Source of the DNA: Tetraselmis striata | Lineage: Eukaryota > Chlorophyta > Chlorodendrophyceae > Chlorodendrales > Chlorodendraceae | Assembly (NCBI GenBank): GCA_006384855.1 | Contig: VCJN01003190.1 | Coordinates: 124,001-188,000, forward strand | DNA: 64,000 bases | Direction of reading: 5' to 3' | Shown: one piece after another, positions 53,468 through 63,549 of the stretch | How positions within the stretch are numbered: the first letter of the stretch is position 1 | How the letters are laid out: every line of letters starts with the position of its first letter | Program-made: the position numbers and the translations under genes | The notes under the pieces: generated by a model | The model's database searches: none | Seen by the model: the letters and a program-made list of their open reading frames with translations, nothing else | Told to the model about the DNA's origin: nothing

Positions 53468-53647
53468 ACACACACACATGTGTGTGTGTGTGAGTGTGAT
53501 GCGTCGGTGATGGCAGCCCGTATGCATATGTACATATGCCGCTCACTACGCTGTGCTGTGCGGCGAATGATAATATGTACATGTGTGCGCTGCTCAGCGT
53601 TTGGCTACACAGTGACATGTGCTGCCTCCGGCTGGCAGCGCTGTTAT

Positions 53648-53684
<37 letters not shown>

Positions 53685-53690
53685 TGTGCA
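53468..53690. repeat. (TG)n/(CA)n microsatellites within a duplicated block
   Basis: CACACACATGTGTGTG at 53470 and a longer (GT)n at about 53652-53682. Blocks around 53521-53580 and 53696-53750 resemble each other (GTACATATGCCGSTCAC), indicating a local duplication of the microsatellite-bearing unit. Confidence 0.75.
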
Positions 53691-53785
53691 GCATGTATAC
53701 ATATATGTACATATGCCGGTCACGCTGTGTTGTGCGCCGTATGATGAAGTTATATGCTTTGCTAAATCCGGGCATGTGCTCATAG

Positions 53786-54130
53786 GTCCACTCGAATGTG
53801 TCAACCAAAGAACGACTGGACGACATGTTCCGGTCGTGCTCAACACTACACATGTTGCCGCAGTACGATGGCGGCCTCAACACTATAAGGGAGCGTGATG
53901 ATGAATGGGAGCCTCTGGAGATGGACGCCATTGGGGGGACAACATCTGCAGCGGTGGAAATGATCAAGGAGCAAATGCGGATGGACGCCAACCAAGAGGG
54001 TCTGCCAAACATCCTCGTCGATTCGGATGTAGGTGTCATTGACGTGCGCACCAAATTTATTGTAGCTGAGCAGCTCATCAGGTGGACATATCGCGTAAAC
54101 CTGTCCACGTTGGTACATGCCTCAGTATAG
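53786..54130 (+). CDS. Unrecognised short open frame
   Basis: An open frame after a TAG at 53783, ending at 54130 (about 114 codons). It has no in-frame ATG at its start, so it may be an exon or a remnant. Composition is protein-like and acidic (MLPQYDGGLNTIRERDDEWE, AAVEMIKEQMRMDANQEGLP, KFIVAEQLIRWTYRVNLST). No domain recognised. Confidence 0.35.
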   Translation, partial: VHSNVSTKERLDDMFRSCSTLHMLPQYDGGLNTIRERDDEWEPLEMDAIGGTTSAAVEMIKEQMRMDANQEGLPNILVDSDVGVIDVRTKFIVAEQLIRWTYRVNLSTLVHASV

Positions 54131-54398
54131 TAGGTCGACATCCAGCATCAGCAGAGGAGGCATAGCAGGATGACGACCACACCGATCTGCACGAGGCCAT
54201 AGCTGAGCATATCAGCTACATGATCAGAAAGATGATGTTGTGTAAGCTGAAGCATGCCGGCTTCTGCATGTTAGTGTGTGATATGCATGTGAATGGCTGC
54301 CCATGGCCATGACATGATACTCTGTGAAAAGTGTCTATAAATAGTTAGGGTAGGGATGTTGTAATGGATGGTGCCTCTTGTGACATTATTTCCTACTT

Positions 54399-54426
54399 GG
54401 GGGGGGGGGGGGGGGGGGGGGGGGGG
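54399..54426. repeat. G28 run
   Basis: A pure run of 28 G followed by GC-rich sequence. Among the longest homopolymers in the window. Confidence 0.95.
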
Positions 54427-54451
54427 CGGGGGCGGGCAGGGCGGCGCTATG

Positions 54452-55640
54452 CTATCCCAGAAACATAGTTGGCGGCCCGGCAGCAGCCTTGTCATGCAAC
54501 ATCTGCCCCACAGTGGTAGGGTTGTAGTCAGAGGGAGCAGGAAAGCTGTCATCCACATGGGCCGGGTTGGCTTGGGGGGCGGGAGGAGCCTCATCCTCTT
54601 CTTCCAAATTCTTTATGAGGATATGCATAGCCGTGTCCCTCTGCTGCTCATTGCCATGCTTCAGTAGGAGTTGTACAGTCATATCTTGTTCTTGGAAAGT
54701 GCGGAGGCTGTAGAGTTGCTGTAGAGATAGTGCTCCCCGAAATGCTGTGCCATGAGGTTGTGAGCGGCCTTAGTCCTCCCCCCCTCACGACGAGTCCTCT
54801 TGCGGTTGATCTCAAGCTCGCGTTGAGTGGCGCGGCCTGTGGCTGGACCTGCGCCGGTGGGGGGTGTACCACTGAGGCGAAACTCGCCAATGTTCTTGCC
54901 GTTGGGCAGTTGGCCGAATAGAACAAAGCACTCACATGCGGGCTCGGTCCAAGCTGTAGTGATCGGCTTGCCCCGCACGCGGGCCATGGCCATCACCGAT
55001 GCCGTCTTCACACGCAGCTTCAGCTTCGGGGGAGACAAGGGTTGGTGAGGCATCGGTGTTGGCGACGTCAGCGTCGGTCACGCCCTTGTCCCACGTCATC
55101 GTCGTCCCAGAAGGCATCTTCAGCAGCATCACGGGCAGCATCTCGCGCAGCGACTGCATGAGGCGACTCGACCATCCGCGCACAAACCTTGTCGACCAGG
55201 GCAATGAAGGAGGAAGGAGCAGTGGCGGGTTCGGTGGTGTGTGGTGCTGGCATACTGGGAGCTGCGTGACGCCTCGTTGACCTGACTGCGCGCAGGAGAC
55301 GTGTCAGGACCTTGACCGAGGCGGGGGGGGGGGGGGGATAAGCCGGTGCGTCGCCTTCACCGCGAAAGGCGGACGTGTTGGCACGCTTTGGGACGTATGG
55401 CGGTGGTACAGAAGCTGCGAGGGGGGCGGGGGGGGGGGGGGGGGGGGGAGGGAGTCGCGATGGCGCCTGATAGGCTCGCCTGATGTCTTTCGTCTGAGGA
55501 AATGGCTTTCGTCGGAGATCTCCGACGAAACGGCTGACGGCTGGAGGAAATGACTCCTCCGACCATTCTCCGACGAAATTACAGGGCGCGAGGCCTCTTC
55601 GTCTGACGATGGTAACTTGGGGGGTCGCGCGTCCCATTTC
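54452..55640 (-). pseudogene. Unrecognised coding remnant in three frames
   Basis: Minus-strand pieces read ATAPSSFIALVDKVCARMVE (around 55200), FVLFGQLPNGKNIGEFRLSG and RKRTRREGGRTKAAHNLMAQ (55053-54679) and TVQLLLKHGNEQQRDTAMHI (54682-54452). They look like one protein split by frameshifts, with G runs at 55322-55337 and 55424-55449 inside. The basic R-K-R-T-R-R-E-G-G-R-T-K stretch suggests nucleic-acid binding. I cannot assign a family; a transposon accessory protein is possible. Confidence 0.4.
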
Positions 55641-56006
55641 CTACAGCCGGGCTATCCGGGCGTGTCCGGTGCGATTCTATGATCCCGGACCTTTCGTTTG
55701 ACGATCGTAACTTCTGCCGCCTGTCTACAGGGTATCTCCATACTGTACAATCCTGCTGGCATCGTCCGGCGGATTCGCTCGCGTTCCGCGATAAAGCAGC
55801 GGGCGCCCGATTGAGCAGCACATTTTCTGTTCAGTACAGGTAGCTGGCACACCAGTCTGGAGACCAGACCCTCACGCGTGCCAATACAGCGTCGCCACCT
55901 GTGTCGCGAGAACTATTAGTGTGTCAGCAGCTGCTGGCTGGAAGCAGCACCGTGTGGCCGAGCTACAGCTTTGCAGTGTCAGGCTTCCGACGAACACTCG
56001 CACAGG

Positions 56007-57517
56007 ATGTTCCCGACCAGAATGTCTCTGCACGTTCTAGCTGTGGTTGGCTTGGCTTGGGTTGGTGAAATCAATGCTAGCTTCCAGGAGGGAGAATATG
56101 TCCCGACTGCACGCCGAGCACAATATCAGGCGGTATGTGTGTGTTCTGTCCCCTTGCTGAGCGACGCGATCTTGTTAACCAGAGGCCTGTGCCTGTGCGC
56201 CCTGTCCGTGTGGGGGCTGTGGTACTGACGGAGAGGGAGGAGGAGAGGAGATATGTCAGTAAAACCTTGGGAATGCCTATGCCCCCTTTCATGTTGTGTG
56301 TCACAGAAACGTACGCACTGGCACGATCTATTGGGGCGGCACTGCCCTCGATTCGGCATGGACAAAGTGGTGCGTAGGCTATCTCTGTATAGTACCTTCA
56401 CCCCCCCCCCCCCCCCCCCCCTCCCAGACATATATGACTATTGCGCGATATGTCTGTCTTAAGGATCAACATATGCACAAGACTGAGCAGCACCATGTAT
56501 GGTGCATTTTCTAGACTGCTACCTATCAGACTGCTACCTCGACGGTGTATATAGCGATGACTAATTGCTGTGATGTTGAACCTCTACAGGTCGCTGTCCC
56601 GCTGCCAAAGCCTGTAGACATGTGGCCCGATGCAAGCCTCGAAAACTTTGAATACAAGTTATCGCTTTCATTTGATGGTGAGCATGTGCCCATTAATGCG
56701 TCTCCATCCCCTGTGGTCAAGAAGGGGCGTTACAGAGCGTGTTTTGAACATGCTGTGGCTGCTGGGTTCGATGAAGGGGAGCGGTATCACACACCATGGC
56801 TTTACATCCTGGGCAAGAAACAGACAGGCGTGCCGCTGGTCGAAGTTGAGCTCGTCCGCAGTGGCACGCATCTGCAGGCTGTTAAGGCAAAGGTGCGGGT
56901 GGCCATGGATCCAGCGATGCAGCGATGCAGCATGAACGTTTGTTATCTTTCTCATATCCAAATGGACACGGCGCGAAGATTTGTCACCAAGCATGGATTC
57001 AAGTCGCATTTTGATATGTCCCGCTCAGGTTGTCACTGCCCCCAGGTCGGCTGGTGATACGCATAAGCAGCTCATTGAGGAGTTTGGAGACATCAACACA
57101 TGGCCCAAACATCTTCTCATACAGTACAAATGGACAACAATTAACGAGGTTCGCCTAGTTGCATGTTCTTGCATCCAACGTAGTGGCCGCCGCTGATGGG
57201 CATGGCTGTGACCTGCGCTGCCTGCAGATTGACGTGGATCGTGGGTTGTACGTGCTGTTCGGAAGCAGCCTGCTACTCAGCGCTATCGCAGCCTTCAGCG
57301 TCATGCGTGCATACCAGGTATGCCCACCATCCACGCCTAGCACCGCGCCGCAGTGTGACACATGACGATTGCAGTAACGTGAACGCCATTCGCTCCCCAA
57401 TTGCAGGCAAAGCTCACACATTTTCTGAATGACATGGCAGCAGAGGACTTTATGTCAGAGGTGATTTCTCGGACAAGCGTTCCGACTGTTTCATTTGGGA
57501 CTGGAAAAGCTGACTGA
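56007..57517 (+). CDS. Single-pass membrane protein of unknown function, six exons, 270 residues
   Basis: Spliced model: 56007-56132, 56307-56369, 56590-56892, 57029-57148, 57228-57317, 57407-57517. All introns are GT-AG and all phase 0. An N-terminal signal peptide (MSLHVLAVVGLAWVGEINAS from residue 6) is followed by a lumenal part with YVPTARRAQYQ, THWHDLLGRHCPRFGMDK, VAVPLPKPVDMWPD and YHTPWLYILGKKQTGVP, then NTWPKHLLIQYKW. One transmembrane helix is near residues 211-230 (LYVLFGSSLLLSAIAAF) with a short cytosolic tail. The residue order resembles an uncharacterised membrane protein of land plants and algae, recalled from memory and not searched. Residue 1 could instead be the second ATG at 56022. 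Function unknown; secretory-pathway location inferred. Confidence 0.82.
56401..56421. repeat. C21 run in intron 2 of the membrane-protein gene
   Basis: Pure run of 21 C between exons 2 and 3. Confidence 0.95.
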
Positions 57518-57519
57518 AG

Positions 57520-58206
57520 CGACGGATTTGTGAATGTAACGTTTTCCTCCCAAGGTTTCCGGTCAGCGTCCATCGAGTGTTGCTCACTTGCTGCATCCTC
57601 CTCTGGAATCTAACGGCCACATAGACCTACACTGTAGTACAAGTAGCGATTAGTGGACAGGCACCATGTCTTGGTGAAGAGATGACAACTACATGATGCT
57701 TGAGCAAGTAACGCCATTTTTCCGGGGGGGGGCTTGAGATGCTTTACTTTCGCTACTCAAGAGCACAACTATGGAGATTAGAAAATGTGGTAGTATTTTT
57801 TAGCCGTGTCATGTCGATCGTCATCAGCTCACTCATTCCCCCAATCTCGTCTCCATCACAGACCAGTCGCCCCGCTACTGCCAGCTGCTGCAGACACAGG
57901 TAACGTCCAGTTCGCGCCAGCGCCGCTGTGGCAGTAGCCAGATTCTGCGTTTGTTTGTCGTATCTCATTTAGAATTCTATCTAAATTTAGAATTCAAATT
58001 CTTTCTCCGTCATAATTGGGCTTATATTCATTAATTATATAACATCCCCTCGCTTTCCTGTGCTGTATACTTTTGCTACAGGTGGTCGCTAGTCGTTGTA
58101 TGGTGTCAGGAAATTTACAGTAGCGTTATTGCCATTCATCTCGACAGTACCAGGATCGAACGGTGTATTCAGTAACATTTCCGATTTAAAGTCATTTTTT
58201 ATATAT
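57520..58206. other. No gene recognised
   Basis: Downstream region of the membrane-protein gene. A/T-rich from about 57960 to 58060 (ATTTAGAATTC repeated twice). No supported feature. Confidence 0.4.
57535..57539 (+). promoter_or_regulatory. TGTAA motif after the membrane-protein gene
   Basis: TGTAA 18 nt downstream of the stop codon. It could be the polyadenylation signal, although that would make a very short 3' UTR. Confidence 0.35.
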
Positions 58207-59119
58207 GGCTGCATTTCATTTTCGGCCGTATCCGCAAATAATCGTACTAGTAAGGATTCCCCGGTACGAATTTACGGTTGCGGCTCGCGAGTAGTCGTAA
58301 TCGCTTAACACCGGGTTGTATGTATTATTGAGCCGTAACCGTAAACTGTGGAATTTGCGGCTCGAGGATTTGCGGCTGGCCTCGCTGGTCGCAAATATCG
58401 CAATATTTACGACCGCCCTAAATATGGCTCACTGAGCCGTAAATCGAAGGAATACTTTACGCAGAATATACATGTTCAGCGCAATGTACAAGCCGGCCGC
58501 AAAGGGTCATAGGGGCCAGGCGGCGCCCTACTTGCTGCTCGCTTCTCGGCCCGGCACCACCCCGGGCGCCATGGCGTGCTGATGCCGGGCCCGTTTGAAC
58601 TCACCGGACTGAGGGATTGCGGTCAAACGTCACTAATCTAGCTCATTTGCCATCGCCCGCCCACATCGTGCCGTGTTGGGTGCTCATGCTACAACACTCC
58701 CAAGCGACTACTCGCGATGGCCACCAACCCCCCTCCCCCCCCCCCCCCCCCCGCCCGTGCCGCCGCGGCCGCAAGCCCCGCTTCTAGGCGCTACGGGCAT
58801 GGATGACGACGATTTCTGGGCGGAGAGGAGAACGAAGAGCAAGTTGGGCCTGGAGGTGCGTTGGCTGACCGCGCCGTGCGAGGTAACAACGAGAGCACGG
58901 AGGACAGCGATGAGGAGGAGGAGGAGGAGGACGGCGATGCGGACGAAGGGGATGAGGACGAGGGCGAGGGCCACGAGGAAAACGGCGGATAATGGGATGT
59001 CACATTTAACGGTGCCGGCGCCGCAGCCGTAGACATGCCAAATTTGCCGTTCCTACGAGCATTTTAGTACCCGTACGAATATTTGCGACTACGGTTACGG
59101 CCGAAAATGAAATGCAGCC
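58207..59119. mobile_element. ~0.9-kb inverted-repeat DNA element, non-coding
   Basis: 58207-58250 (GGCTGCATTTCATTTTCGGC, then CGTAWCC...CGCAAATA and TCGTAC) is repeated in inverted form at 59065-59119, with a small internal gap. The interior has palindromic TTTACGGCTCA-type words, a C run at 58734-58752 and no transposase. The ends and interior suggest a non-autonomous DNA transposon. No clear target duplication is seen. Confidence 0.6.
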
Positions 59120-59902
59120 TAATAGTCGCTAATTCCCCTACCTCTTGGGTTGAGCGGAGGAAAAGGAGAGCCGCGTCCGAAATCGCCTGGAATACGAGAG
59201 AATCGCTCTCGATACCGGTCGCAATACGGTTTCATGACGAATTTTTAGGCGTCCTCCGTCCTCCGTCCGTCCGTCCTCCGTCCTCGTGTGCTGCGTCTTC
59301 GTGAATGAACCGTCATACGTTCGATCTTGGCTCGTTTGATTTCTAGGCACTCCTACTACAGTCCGTAAAAATCCTGCGACTAAGACGAATCTATCGTGAA
59401 TTATACCGGAAACATACTGCAAAAATCACGAATGTCCTCCGTCCGTCCTGTCACATACGCGCTTCGCGTATGAACCGTCATACGTTCGGTGATCGGTCGT
59501 TTGATTTCACGGTACAGGTACGAGGACGGTAAGGTTCTGAATGGATGCTCGTGTATTCTAGCCCAGGCAAGTCATATATTCGTCTGATACGCCAGCAAAA
59601 TAACGCGGTACCGCAGCGCGTTTTTACTGCTGAATCAGCAAGCGAGACTCGCCCTCTTTATTTATTCAGCGACTAGCGACTACATATACGGTGGTCCGAG
59701 GATATGCTGTAAAATGATGCTGTAAAATGGGGTCGCCGCGGTGCGGGGGCAGTCCGCCGACCCGGGGCCCGGCGTCCGTCGACGGACGGGCGACGGTCGA
59801 ACGACGGCGTCCGGCGTCCGGTGCCGGTACAGGCGGCGGGCATGGCGATTCGCGCCGTGCCCGCCCCGTAGACCTGACGACCGGCCCGACCTGCGCGGCC
59901 TC
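59120..59902. other. Spacer with a repeated ATGAACCGTCATACGTTCG block and CCGTCCGT words
   Basis: ATGAACCGTCATACGTTCGRT with flanking CGTTTGATTTC occurs at about 59304-59345 and 59469-59505, each after a CCTCCGTCCGTCC-rich stretch. Probably a short duplicated unit. No gene. Confidence 0.5.
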
Positions 59903-60215
59903 GTGCGGGATGCGGGCCGCCTGTAGGCGGCTTGTACTGTATTGATGATCTTGCAGTGCTGCTTTTTTTTTTTTTTTTTGGTACAGTAATACAACTTTTA
60001 GCGGTGGGTTGGGTACCGGCCTTTTTGTAATGCACACCAGTAGTCAGCGGCCCGCTTTTACGCGGCTTGCAGATTTAATCTGTTTTACAAAATAATACGT
60101 CTCTTTTGAAAAATAAATTACTGACAAATCTAACGCTAAAAGCATTATTACCCGGAAACAACAGTATTACAAGATCAACACTACAAGCCGGCTAAAAGCG
60201 GCCCGCATCCCGCAC
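59903..60215. mobile_element. 313-bp inverted-repeat element (MITE-like)
   Basis: The left end GTGCGGGATGCGGGCCGC, then GGCGGCTTGTA and TTGATGATCTTG, is mirrored at the right end (CAAGCCGGCTAAAAGCGGCC, then CGCATCCCGCAC) with imperfect ends of about 50 bp. A T16-17 run lies near 59963-59979. A related end fragment is at 44776-44890. No coding capacity, no clear target duplication. Confidence 0.6.
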
Positions 60216-60596
60216 CAGGCTCAACCCAAGAGGTAGGGGCACCTCCACAAATCCCCTGCGCGAAGCGCCGCTTAGTACATAATACCGAAAATTATGCACA
60301 GATCCTGACCCCGTGACTATTTCCCGTTGCTAACCGATATCGCGATGTGCTGAATCACAAAAGGCCAGTATTAACAAATCAACCGCTAAAAGCAGTACAC
60401 GCCTTTCGATACGGATGGACGAGATGGCGGACGGGTTCTAATCCCCCGGGAACCTACCGTACGGATTTAATTCATTCCGTACACCTCATTTTGCGGGCTA
60501 TGCTTACGATTCGGGTGGACGTCTCAGATGAAATGCGGGCTTGTACGACGAGGTACAGGGGGCAATATCGAGTCAAATTGGGCACATTTACGGACT

Positions 60597-62583
60597 CGAA
60601 AATGTGCCCCCCACGTGATCGCTTAGGCTGGGATATGTACCCACTTTTTGGGTGCATTTCAGGTGCATTCTATAACTATACGAGAGTACGAACCACGTCA
60701 ATTTGCCGTGTCCTCTTCACGCCCTCTGCAACGTAAAGTACTACCCGCCTCAACCTAGGTGGCGGCGCTCTTTTGCGCCCCGTGGTGACCCACCCCGTTG
60801 GAGATTTCACTCCTCGCCCCACTCTCGAGTCCACACCACTGCAATGCACTCCACTCTCCTTGACATACTTCTGTTGCCGTCATGGCCGACCGTTCTTCTG
60901 CCCCGCAGGCCAGCGAAGCCTTTCGCCAGGCCCAAGAGCAAATTCAGCCTTACATCTCCTTCCTAGACAGTTTGCCCCTTCAACCGGATCTCAGAGACAA
61001 GCTTTTCAAAGAGGGTGTGAATGCCGTTGTTGGACAGTTGCTACATGGGCTCGCCCCTTCTCCGTGTCTGCCTTCGGAGGTAGGTGGACCGTTGTACACC
61101 GCGCCTCCATGCGGTACGGGTCCGGAACGGGCCGGTAACGGCCCGCGGAGCCAGCAAAGCAAGCGCCCAACACCCTCGCCAAGCTCCCGCGAGCGGGGGA
61201 GCGCTTCTTGTCAAGGGGCGGAGAAGCGTGTGAGATTCGACTGGAGGAAGGTTGGCGATGCAACCTTTCTCACAAGGCAAGCCGCAGTGAAGGAGTTGAC
61301 CTGGATGATGGACGAATGGAGGCACCAATATACCAGCAAGGGCGCGTATGTGAGCGCTCCTCACTCGTGTTGTCTGAAGCACAGGCATATAGTACCAACA
61401 TCTTGGCATGTTCCACGATTGTATTCACTAACAAGGCTTAGCTATCGGCAGGTGTATAACTGCGCCTCCCACGTTAATTGCCCCGCGCATCTCCGCATCT
61501 GTCATGATCCGGTGAGCAAGCGTTGGGAGATGCAGCGCGACCACCGCCTCCACTCGCAGCATGAGGTTGACGTCGTCGTGGACGGCAAAGTTCGCATTCT
61601 TCAGCGAGTTAAAGCCCAGATGAAGGAGCACAACGACGACGCGCCAATGCGACTTGTGGAGAAACTTAACAAAGAAGACATGAAGATTGCGGACGCGAGG
61701 GCGTGGCGAGTGGCGTTTAAAGCCTGGAAAAAGAGCCTCACCCGCGCAGAAAAGGGGCCCCGGGCCTACGAGTCTATTGCCGATCTCAGAGATTGGGCTC
61801 GTCGCAACGAGATGCCACCTCTGAACTCCGGTGACAGCAACGCGCCGTTGGAAGACGACAAGTTGGTTGTCCTACAGTTCAGCGAGGAGGCCAAAGGAGT
61901 GGTGTTCACAACGATGGGCCTTTTTAGAACCTTGCGCCTCGCCGAAACGGGAAGTCTCCCACTCTGCCTCGTCACGGACGGCACGCACAAGATTCACTAC
62001 GGCAAGTGGGTCCTCTTGACCCTGGGCACCCACTCAATCGAGTATGACATGGAGAAGTACGACCTCGTTCACAGCTTCCGCCCAATCTCGTTCTGCTTCG
62101 CGCAAGAGGAGGATGGGGCACCGATGACCCTCCTGTTCCAGACGACGATGGACACGCACAAGATGTTGTATGGCAGTTCGCCCAACGTGCGCGGGCTCTT
62201 GAGCGACAAAGGGGGCGGAATTCGCGTCGCCAAACGAAACGTTTTCCCTACTGCGAGGGTGCGCCCCCCCCCCCCCTCCCCCCGTTTGGCGCTTCTCGGT
62301 GGAATCTCGTGACAATAGGTACGAATCTCCCCCGCTGAGGCGGTCACGCTGTGCATCTCTTGCAGGCCATTGGGTGTTGGATACATGTCCTTCACAAGTT
62401 CCAGTTCAAGAAGGGCACGACGAGCGTCAATAGTCGAGGTGTCTAGGTATGCCGAGGGGAGCACGAGTGGAAGGTGTGCGAATTGTGTGTGAAGGTGATT
62501 CATTCTTGCCGCTCCGAGGAACAGGCACAGGCAGTCGGGACCAAGTTGTTGCAAGTGATGGCCAGGTCAGCCCCCGGCCCAGT
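60597..62583 (+). mobile_element. MULE-like DNA transposon, 3' side decayed
   Basis: Carries the transposase gene below. Its 5' part matches the deleted derivative at 40505. Downstream of the second exon the gene is broken, and at about 62583 the sequence switches to the G-rich tail of a deleted derivative (a second copy of the CCCCGGGCCTACGAGTCTAT segment present at 61757). No terminal inverted repeats could be defined. Confidence 0.6.
60882..62430 (+). pseudogene. MULE-like transposase with FLYWCH/WRKY-type zinc finger; spliced, 3' truncated
   Basis: Exon 1, 60882-62258, 459 codons from ATG (MADRSSAPQ). An intron at 62259-62365 (GT-AG, contains C13) joins in frame to GCC at 62366. N-terminal region: helical, then a Ser/Pro/Arg linker. 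Residues ~185-235 hold NCASHVNCPAHLRI and DHRLHSQH, a Cys2-His2-like FLYWCH/WRKY-GCM1 type finger for DNA binding. The DDE core begins near 340: FTTMGLFRTLRLAET, LPLCLVTDGTHKIHYGKWVL (first catalytic Asp in D-G-T-x-K) and FCFAQEEDGAPMTLLFQTTM. Across the splice FPTAR/AIGCWIHVLHKF gives the C-W-x-H-V motif typical of MULEs. A stop follows at about 62430; the last catalytic Glu region is not found. Confidence 0.7.
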
Positions 62584-62585
62584 CG

Positions 62586-63545
62586 CCCCGGGCCTACGAG
62601 TCTATCGCCGACCTCAGAGATTGTGTTCGTCGCAACGAGATGCTACCTCTGAACCCTGCTGACAGCGACGCGGCGTTGGGGTGAGATGTCGGCGCAGGCG
62701 GCGGTGCGGGCTTCGCGTCCGGAGATGAGGGCTCCTTGGGCGGAGATGCGGGTCGGGGAGGCGGAGATGCGGCACCGCCACGTGAAGATGTGGCCCTGCG
62801 ACTCCCACTAGCGGCACCCGAAGGCGCCTCACGGCTTGACGTGGCTTCGCGTTTCGGCTTAGGCGCCTGGAAGGGGTCGTCGTCCTCCATCTCTTTCGCC
62901 ATCTTAAAGGAGGAGTCGGCCCACGCTTCTTGGAATGCTTCTTGCGCAGTTTAATGGGCGACAAGCTGCTACTGCTCTTGCCTCCATAGGCGGAGATGCG
63001 GGGTCGGGGAGGCGGATATGCGGCACCGCCATGGGAAGATGTGGCCCTGCGACTCCCACTAGCGGCACCCGAAGGCGCCTGACGGCTTGACGTGGCTTCG
63101 GGTTTCGGCTTGTTAGGCGCCTGGAAGGGTCGTCGTCCTCCAACTCTATCGCCGTCTTGAAGGAAGACTCGGCCCGCGCTTCTTGGAATGCTTCTTGCGC
63201 AGCTTAATGGGCGACAAGCTGCTCTTGCCTCCCGTGCTCAACGAACCGTGCGAGCGCTTCGTCGCACTCGAAGGTTGAGGCTCACTCGGCGGCTTGGCAG
63301 TCTCCGAGGGACCAAACCTGCTCGGGGGAGGGGCGGAGCTGCTCGAAGCTCTGTCAAGAGACATGCAGCAGCGCTGTTTTGGTAGCCATCTCCGCCGGAC
63401 CCCGGTGGCGGTGGTTGAGATGCGGGCTTGGAGGACCCGCCAGCCTGGCGCGGCGCCGCTACGACCTGGTAGTAGCGGTCGTCGACCAAGACGGTGGGGG
63501 GTAAAGAGCAGGCTCGGCAACCTTTCAGTATCAGGATTTATATGA
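62586..63545. repeat. Two tandem copies of the MULE-derivative G-rich tail
   Basis: 62586-62985 and 62985-63545 each match the tail at 40765-41470 (GGCGGAGATGCGGSxCGG words, GGCACCCGAAGGCGCCTSRC, GGCGACAAGCTGCT). The second copy runs on into satellite. They look like stacked derivatives of one element. Confidence 0.75.
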
Positions 63546-63549
63546 CAAA

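Noticed and set aside
54452-55640. Long proline- or glycine-rich frames as host structural proteins
   Set aside because: The Pro/Gly runs come from translated G/C homopolymers; the frame changes across them.
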